The position numbers and the translations under genes were made by a program. Positions 56,770-64,000 of a stretch of 64,000 bases of DNA are shown here, piece by piece (within the stretch, counting starts at the first letter, position 1; each line of letters begins with the position of its first letter). The notes beneath the pieces were generated by a model. The model worked only from the letters and a program-made list of their open reading frames with translations. It was not told where the DNA came from and did no database searches. Source of the DNA: Mycogone perniciosa. Taxonomy: Eukaryota; Ascomycota; Sordariomycetes; Hypocreales; Hypocreaceae. The stretch is from positions 1-64,000 of the forward strand of contig JAOALB010000186.1 of NCBI GenBank assembly GCA_025331125.1, in the 5' to 3' direction.

Positions 56770-59700
56770 ATGAAGGCTTCCGAGGATGGCGCATTCAGAG
56801 ATGAAAGAGTTAAGAGGGCCGAAGCTACGGTGGCCAAGAACACGCGAAAGGTAACTCAAATATCTTTTCTCTTTCTCGGTAGCCCAATTAGCTGAGTGTT
56901 TGAATTTCTCCCGCCAGCGGTTGCGCTCCGCCTTCAGCTACCTCAATCTCCTTAGGGCGGTGAATCCCGGTGTGCTGGACTATGTATTGCTCCTCGTCGG
57001 CGTCTTCAGCTCCATCGCGGCTGGAGTTCCTTTCCCACTCATGGCCATCGTCATCGGCCAGCTTGTGGATCAACTGAACTCGGCTTCTTGTTCGAGCGAG
57101 ACAGTATCTGATTCATACGACTCCTCTCTGGTAAACAGGGTTCTTCTCACTGTTTATATAGCCATCGCCAACTTCACTCTTATCTACATAGCATCAGGGG
57201 CTTGGAGTTTGTTCGGGGAACGGCTTGTCCGTCGCCTACGGTATGCCTACCTTTACGTTCTTCTCCAGCAGGAGATTGCATTCTTCGAAACCCTCTCGAC
57301 TGGCGATGTCGCCTCACGACTCGACACCGATCTGCTCACGATCCAGGCTGGTGTCTCCGAGAAAGTTGGGATTGTCTTACAAAGCGTCTCTTACTTTGTA
57401 ACAGCCTACATCGTCGCCTTCATCAGAGATGCAAAGCTGGCAGGTATACTGTTTAGCTTAGTGCCAGCCTATATTATCATGGCCGCCGCAGGTAACCATT
57501 TTTCAGCAAAGTACCGGGCTGCTGTCGATGAGAAGATGGCCCCTGCCATCTCACTGGCATCTGAGTCACTGTCACATATCAAACTTATCAAGTCATTTCG
57601 TGCTGGTTGGAGAATCGAGAGAATCTTTGACGGATACCTAACCGCCACCCGACCAGCTGCTATCGGCAAGGTGGTCACAGCGGCGGTGCAGATGGGCTTA
57701 CTCTACTTCATTGCATATTCCGCAAACGCTTTGGCATTCTCCCAGGGCGGCAACCAAATTGCTGATGCAATGCAACAAAACGACGCAAGTGTCACTTTGG
57801 GTGCCGTCTACGCCATTATGACGACTCTAATAGATTGTATGTCTGATCTACAGCTACATGTTGCTCATTGGTAGTCCTTCTCAACTAACTGTCCACCTTG
57901 CAGCATCATACATCATCAGCCAAGTGGCGCCGTTTTTGACAATTTTTGCCGCTGCCTCCCAGACAGGGGAGAGGATACTCGATACAATTCATCGAAAGCC
58001 AAGCATAGATGCCACTACAGGCGCTGGAGGCGTGATGATGGAAACAATAGAAGGCAATATCGATTTCAAGGACGTTTCCTTCCGCTACCCGTCGCGCCCA
58101 GAGATGATTGTGCTCAACAAACTCAGCCTTCAAATCGCTGGAGGCAAGATGACGGGAATAGTGGGCCTATCAGGTAGCGGCAAGTCTACTGTAGCCGCTC
58201 TAATTCAGCGATTCTACGACCCTGGAGAGGGAGTTTTGGCTATTGATGGCCACGATCTGCGAGATATTAATCTGCGATCCCTACGGGGGCACATTGGGTA
58301 CGTGGAGCAAAATCCAGTACTCTTTGACCGTTCTATTCTAGAGAACATTGCCCATGGCTTGGTAGGCTCTTCTCGACCAGAGCACCGAGCTCTACAACGG
58401 TGTCTGACCAATGGTGATCTATCTAAACTGGTCGATGCTGTACGTAAGGGTGGTGACATCACTCAATTGGCCATGCAATCGGCGGAATTGGACCATACCC
58501 TCTCCCTTATTCGAGCCTCAGCAACTCAGGCTGGGTTGGATAGCTTCATAGCAGGTTTTCCACACGGGCTTGCCACGTCCGTCGGCCCTAGTGGTAGTCG
58601 TTTGAGTGGTGGACAAAGACAACGGGTTGCCCTTGCACGAACTCTGATCCGGAACCCATCTATACTCATTTTAGATGAGGCAACCGCCGCCCTTGACTCG
58701 ACCACTGAGGCTCAGATCCGAGAAGCAATTGAAAGCCTACCCGGACAACGCACAATCGTTTGCATTGCCCATCGCCTCAGCACTATAAAGAACGCCCACA
58801 ACATCGTTGTTATGCGAGCTGGTGGTCAGATCATCGAAACAGGCAGTTATCAGGATTTAATAAACCTTGATGGAACATTTGCATCCATGGTCCGTTCACA
58901 GGCTATCTCCGGCCAAGTGGAAGGGGATGCTACCACAACTCTCGGTACATCCGAAACTCCAAAATGCAAACTCGTGGAGGATGAACCAAAAGTGGGACAA
59001 AGTGAGACTTCTGAAACGTCTAGCACAGGCGATGATGGAGTACCACATTCTTCTCAACGCTCTGATAAGGCCGGGAAGAGCAACCTTTTACCGATTTTCT
59101 TACGCATTGTGAAGATGTCGCGCTCGCAGATTCTTATTGCGATTGGCTTCTTCTCAGCACTTGTGGTTGGCGGATCACATGCCGGAGAAGCAGTCATCTT
59201 TGCTAACGCAGTTGGGCAACTGGCCCCATGCTATACGGCGTCCCAGATCCGGAGCAGCGCGTCTTTCTATGGTCTGCTGTTCTTTGTATTAGCTCTTGTT
59301 GAGTTTTTCGCTAATACTCTCACTGCCTCAAGTTTTGGAAGGGTATCCGACCAGCTAGTTATAAAGATCCGCTCCTTGACCCTGCGAGCTTTGCTCAGGC
59401 GTGGGGTGCAATGGCATGAGTCCAACAATCGAACGCCAGGTAGTCTGATGAAATACGTGAGCGCAGATGCCGCCGCCATGAGCGGACTAACAGGCACCAT
59501 ACTGGGTGTCACAGTCTCTGTGCTAGTCACGCTCGTCGCCGGAATTGTCCTAGCCCACGTAGCGACATGGAAGATCGCCCTCGTCCTGACCGCTTGTGTT
59601 CCTCTCATTTTCGTCTCTGGCTTTCTTCGACTTCGCTTGCAGGCTCAATTTGCGGAGCGACATGCAAAAGCTTTCGCGGATTCTGTTGCCACTGCGACGG

Positions 59701-60977
59701 AGTCCGTTACCCACATACGGACTGTATCGGCATTTGCGCTGCAAGAGGAGGTAGCCAGTACGTTCAACAGGTCTCTCAGAGGTCCATACCGTGCTACCCT
59801 TAAGTCCATAGCATTCGGGAATGTGTGGCTTGCGGCATCCTTTAGCATTGGCAGCTTTGTGAAGGCACTCGCATTCTGGTGGGGAGGTCGTTTGATCGCC
59901 AAGAAGGAAATCTCACAGATTCAATACTTCATCGCTGAGGTGGCTTTGCTCTCTGCCGCTCAAACCAGTGGCCAATTATTCAGTCTTAGTCCAGACGTAA
60001 CGAAGGCCGTTGTGGCTGCACGTCAGGTGTTCGACCTCATTTGCCCTGACGGCAAAACTGAGAGGCTACAGGGCGAGCACCACCAGCCTCCTAAGAACGA
60101 TATAGAGAAGAATGCCGGAGTGAGAACACCGATGAACCTTCTACAAATGACGAATCGTGACATTGGCACGTCTGTCTCGTTCAGAAACGTCCGATTTTCG
60201 TATCCAAGCCGCCCTGACACGGTCATCTTACAAGATATCACTCTCGAGATACCAGCCGGATCCTTTATAGCAATTGTGGGTACAACTGGCGCTGGCAAGT
60301 CAACCATCATGTCGCTCTTGCAGAAGCTATACCGGCCGACATCAGGGACGATCACGCTGGATGGGTACAATATTACGAGGAGCAGAACGCAGCAGAGGGA
60401 TAGCGAGGAGGAGGAAGACGATCAGGAGGACGATATACCGATTTGGGATGACGTCGCTCTCGTACCACAGGATGCAGCTCTATTCTCTGGCTCCGTCGCT
60501 TTTAATATCGGCCTCGGTGCTCGGGCCAATTCGGATGCTACAGAATCGGAAATTGAAGCTGCCGCACGACTCGCCAACATTCACGACACGATAAAAAGTC
60601 TGCCGGATGGTTACGAAACACTCTGTGGACCCACCGGATCACAATTCTTCTCCGGTGGACAGAAACAACGGTTGTGTATCGCACGTGCCCTACTGCGAAA
60701 GCCGCGGCTCCTTTTGCTAGACGAACCTAGCAGTGCCATGGACGCAGAGAGCGAAGGTTTGTGGGAGCGGACCCTTGAAGATCTTATGGAGGTCGGTGAG
60801 AACGGCCAAAGGCGAGTAACAGTCGTCGCAATTGCTCATCGCCTTCGGACTATAACGAAGGCAGACAAAATATTCATTGTTGAGAACGGGCGTGTTCTTG
60901 ACTCTGGGACACACAACGAGCTTGTTTCACGATGTGAGAAGTACCGCATCGATGTCGTGCACCAGTCCTTGGAATAA
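56770..60977 (+). CDS. Full-length ABC-B (MDR-type) transporter
   Basis: The best model is join(56770-56850, 56897-57836, 57904-60977): 1364 aa, total divisible by three. The second intron (67 nt, GTATGT...TTGCAG) is well supported; the first (46 nt) is less certain. Order is TMD1-NBD1-TMD2-NBD2. NBD1 has Walker A GLSGSGKST (about 427), Q-loop VEQNPVLF, signature LSGGQRQR (573), Walker B ILILDEATAALD and H-loop AHRLST. NBD2 has GTTGAGKST (about 1132), Q-loop VPQDAALF, signature FSGGQKQR (1255), LLLLDEPSSAMD and AHRLRT. Both sites look catalytically competent. An acidic insert (EEEEDDQEDD) sits between Walker A and Q-loop of NBD2. It lies divergent to sidC and upstream of the sidI-like gene, with SreA-type sites on both sides, so a role in siderophore or intermediate transport is plausible; general drug efflux is the alternative. 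Confidence 0.9.
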
Positions 60978-61769
60978 TAGGGATTGGTTTACCAAATATG
61001 CTACTGTTAGAGACTAACCCTGGGGCATTTTCGGCATGGTACAAGCTGGTAAAATTGAGAAAGCTATCGAGGGAGTTGGTCGTCTAGTTGGATCGGCTCG
61101 ATACTAGATTCAATTAGGCCGACACACTTCATTCCAACAAGTATTATAGACCGTTTAATTGTTTATTCAATTATAATAGAAGCATCACTGGGCCTTCAGA
61201 ATAGAGCATGAATGATAATGCTGTCAAGTCTAAAATGGAAATTTTCCAGAGCTGAAGGCGACTGTTATTGCTATTGTTGTACGAAGTAGGTAGGTGATAC
61301 ATTCACAAACAGCACCTAACCTAGAAAGCTTACAAGAGACATGATGTCGCGGAATGCAAAACCCTGCACCGATGGATGGCGCGTGTTGCCTGTTAGTGCT
61401 CACACAACCCGCAGATTTCCTTGCAAATAACTCAGGCTGGACTTTTGGTCAAGACCAATTTCAGCGTGCATCGGTCAGTCATTCAGCTTTGTTCTGCCAA
61501 GTAAACGCGGGGCATTGTGGTGAAGGGTTTTTTTTGCAGGAGTTGGCGCGTACCGCTCAGTAATATCTAGCTATATCCTTCGTACTCCTCTCCACGAGTA
61601 TGCATCTGAGGGGTGTATGTATCATGCACGACAACAGCTTTGGCTTATACTACTCAGTAGTGCAGTTCTCCAACCTAACCATGTATCTACATACACAAGA
61701 GGGTGTGCGTTTGCTCTGAACTTGGCAATACCGAGGCCAGAGGAGTCTCTTCCCTGTTCAGGCCGACGG

Positions 61770-61778
61770 ATCAGATAA
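61770..61778 (+). promoter_or_regulatory. SreA-type GATA site
   Basis: ATCAGATAA, an exact match, 44 bp before a second site. Confidence 0.65.
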
Positions 61779-61813
61779 ATAACAATGGGTGCAGGTGGGG
61801 CAAAATTAGCATG

Positions 61814-61822
61814 ATCTGATAA
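61814..61822 (+). promoter_or_regulatory. SreA-type GATA site
   Basis: ATCTGATAA, an exact match, paired with the site at 61770. Confidence 0.65.
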
Positions 61823-62278
61823 CCTTTTTTGTTCATGGATAAGTTATTTTCAATTTTGGCGCCAGCAAGCTGGATGCTGAAAGAGGGGCATGCAGATCAA
61901 GTGGAGCATGACCAGGAAGTAAACTCGGTAAGAGGGACAGAGTACATAGGTAATCCTCGTCATACATAATGATATTCACGAGGGATTTACCAGAAATAAC
62001 TGGAACTCTAGCCTTGCTTAGACATTCGACATCCATGACGATACGCATAGCGTCGTCCACAGGGTGGATCCCTTCCCCTGCGTGAATGCTGCGTATGTTT
62101 ATACTACATACTGGCTGGTAAGGGTCGTATTGTGGATTCGGGCTAACAATCCTAATACTAGTCCGTAGAAAATTTTTCTTTCTCAGTCACCTACCGACAT
62201 CGGCGCTTCTTCGGTGCCAAGGACGGAATGACTTCAGTTTTGGTGATGAATACACCATGGCGACATTCCGAAGAAATC

Positions 62279-62287
62279 TTATCTGAT
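62279..62287 (-). promoter_or_regulatory. SreA-type GATA site ahead of the sidI-like gene
   Basis: The minus strand reads ATCAGATAA, 376 bp upstream of the ligase start. A further GATA (TTAGATAAAC) follows within 16 bp. Confidence 0.7.
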
Positions 62288-62662
62288 CATCAGATTAGAT
62301 AAACAACCCTTAAATAGTTGCAAGCTCCGAAAAGCCGGTTCGGTCATTCTCGGGACAGAGTCATGTATCACAACATGGAAGCACAGTCTCCTTCCAGGCC
62401 CAGGCGCCGCATTGTGTTCTTAGTCATGGCAACTATTAGAGTTGATGTCGCAAGAAGCGGTCCATTGTAGTGGGTCCAGAAGTGCTGAGCGGAAAGCGTG
62501 TTTCCTCAGATATACTATTTGTTAGCTGCATTGGATGTCACTCTGATGGTGTGTGGAAGAGATATCAACAATTGAAGCCCGACTTCGCCGGCTTGTTGGC
62601 CGCGACAAGCTTCCACAGAGTCCCTGTTCCTTCATTGAAGGACCACCCCAGGAATTGCAAAG

Positions 62663-64000
62663 ATGGCAGAACCAACGACCATTCAGCCAGGCCCTACGCC
62701 GTCTACCCGAAAGCTCTCACTTCTCCATGGCCCCTCAGATCCTCCCCTCGTCGATTTGACCCTTGGTGAGCTCCTCGAGCTCCAAACCTACCAGCATGGC
62801 ACCAAAGAATGTCTTGTCATACCGTGGACAGGAGCGCGATGGACGTACCACGAACTCAATCACCAGAGCTCTTCACTGGCCCAGTCTCTTCTGGATATGG
62901 GAATTGGTGTTGGTGACCGCGTTGGTATCATGGCCGGTAACTGTGAACAGTATGCCGCCGTATTCTTCGCCGTCGCCAAGATCGGTGCCATCCTCGTCAT
63001 TTTGAACAACACCTACACGCCGACTGAAGCGAAGTACGGTCTCACATTCTCTGATTGCAAGGTGTTCTTCACGACTCCTGTAATTGGCCGATTGGACAAC
63101 ACACGACTGCTAGGAGATTTGGACAATGAGAGATCGCGGATAAAGATCGTCATGCTGAGGGGAGGGGGTGGAAAGTATTCGACATACGATGAGCTTGTTA
63201 GATCTGGCTCTCGTAAAAACCATGAGAGGCTGTATCAAGCAATGAGCAAAGTGCTGCCTCATCAAGTCGTCAATCTGCAATTCACAAGTGGCACCACCGG
63301 ATTGCCCAAGGCGGCGATGCTCACACATCAGTAAGTTGAGCCACACGTACCATACTGAATAGCACCTAACGTTAATGATTACAGTAATTTGGTCAACAAC
63401 TCTCGTTTCATCGGCGACAGAATGCGCCTGACCCCTTCAGATGTCCTCTGCTGTCCGCCACCATTATTTCACTGCTTTGGTCTCGTCCTAGGTCTCTTAG
63501 CTATTATTACCCACGGGGGTAAAATCGTCTATCCCGCTGAAGTATTTGATATTCCCTCCACACTAAGGGCCGTTTCGGATGAGGAGTGCACGGCTATCCA
63601 TGGAGTGCCCGCCATGTTCGACTCTTTATTTCAAGCCGAGTTCCCCCCCAACTTCAACTGCGCAAAGCTAAGAACTGGCATCATTGCTGGTGCTCCAGTC
63701 CCGCGATATCTGATGGAGTTGCTGGTGAACCGTTTTGGTATGACTGAATTCACTAGCAGTTACGGCCTTACAGAGGCATCGCCGACATGCTTCAATGCGT
63801 TCACGGATGACTCCATGTCGAGGAGACTAACCACTGTTGGTACCCTCATGCCACACGCACAGGCAAAAATTGTCGACCACGACGGCAATATTGTTCCCAT
63901 TGGAGCAAGGGGCGAGCTATGCATTACTGGTTACCAACTTCAGGCCGGGTACTGGAACAATTCAGAAAAGACTAATGAGACCATGATACGGGATGCTGCG
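62663..64000 (+). CDS. sidI: SidI-like acyl-CoA ligase (partial, runs off window)
   Basis: Exon 1 is 62663-63330 and exon 2 is 63385 to beyond 64000, with a 54-nt intron (GTAAGT...TTACAG) whose removal restores MLTHHNLVNN. About 428 residues are present. ANL-superfamily motifs are FTSGTTGLPKAAMLTH (about 206) and SSYGLTEASPT (about 349), then GELCITGYQLQAGYW. These define a fatty acyl-CoA synthetase-like adenylating enzyme. In Aspergillus fumigatus the mevalonyl-CoA ligase SidI, needed for triacetylfusarinine, is encoded next to sidC, so position supports this name. The ATG gives a conserved-looking start (LSLLHGPSDPPLVDLTLGEL). Aspergillus SidI is peroxisomal through a PTS2; none is evident after this ATG, so an upstream exon is possible. 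It could instead be another medium-chain acyl-CoA ligase. Confidence 0.78.
63331..63384 (+). other. Intron of the sidI-like gene
   Basis: GTAAGTTGAG at the 5' end and ATGATTACAG at the 3' end, with a possible branch site CTAAC near 63366. Splicing joins CA and T into a His codon and keeps the frame open. Confidence 0.85.

Larger units (their letters stand above)
60978..62662. promoter_or_regulatory. Intergenic region ahead of the sidI-like gene
   Basis: 1.7 kb holds the 3' end of the ABC gene and the promoter of the ligase gene. Three exact ATCWGATAA elements occur (61770, 61814, 62279). No other gene is supported; open frames at 61354-61563, 61833-62060 and 62470-62769 carry no motifs. Confidence 0.55.

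Overview
The window is filamentous ascomycete DNA, most likely Eurotiales (an Aspergillus or Penicillium relative). The evidence is short GT-AG introns (46-110 nt), a ferrichrome-type siderophore synthetase beside a sidI-like acyl-CoA ligase, and a large AT-rich block whose transposons carry RIP-type C-to-T and G-to-A decay. No rRNA, tRNA, CRISPR or bacterial signal was seen.

Layout. 1-1100: one small secreted cysteine-rich protein gene on the minus strand. 1100-4054: gene-free, increasingly AT-rich DNA. 4055-31579: a retroelement block. It holds a chromodomain-bearing Ty3/Gypsy element (4055-11784) and a LINE with RT and RNase H (11785-13683, resuming at 27425). The LINE is split by a Gypsy element (13684-27419, duplicated target ATAAC), which is split by a related Gypsy element (19556-26683, target TTACT). 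That inner element carries a 415-bp TRIM-like miniature LTR element (22489-22903, target AAGAG). A truncated, inverted relative of the first Gypsy element closes the block (28342-31579). 31580-40654: a sparse border zone with a MITE-like inverted repeat, a cytochrome P450 gene with one frame break, an undecayed LINE tail, a hairpin repeat, a 22-bp tandem repeat, a GFA-family gene and a second secreted protein gene.

40655-64000 is a coherent iron-siderophore locus. It contains a giant NRPS with order A-T-C-A-T-C-A-T-C-T-C-T-C (SidC/ferricrocin synthetase type, minus strand), a divergently transcribed full ABC-B transporter (plus strand), and the first part of a SidI-like mevalonyl-CoA ligase (plus strand, running off the window). 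Five exact matches to the iron-repressor consensus ATCWGATAA lie in the two intergenic regions of this locus. The simplest reading is that all three genes are under SreA-type iron repression, with the ABC protein a candidate transporter for the pathway.

Limits: all reading was by eye. Intron positions are inferred from splice motifs and family conservation, and no database search was run.
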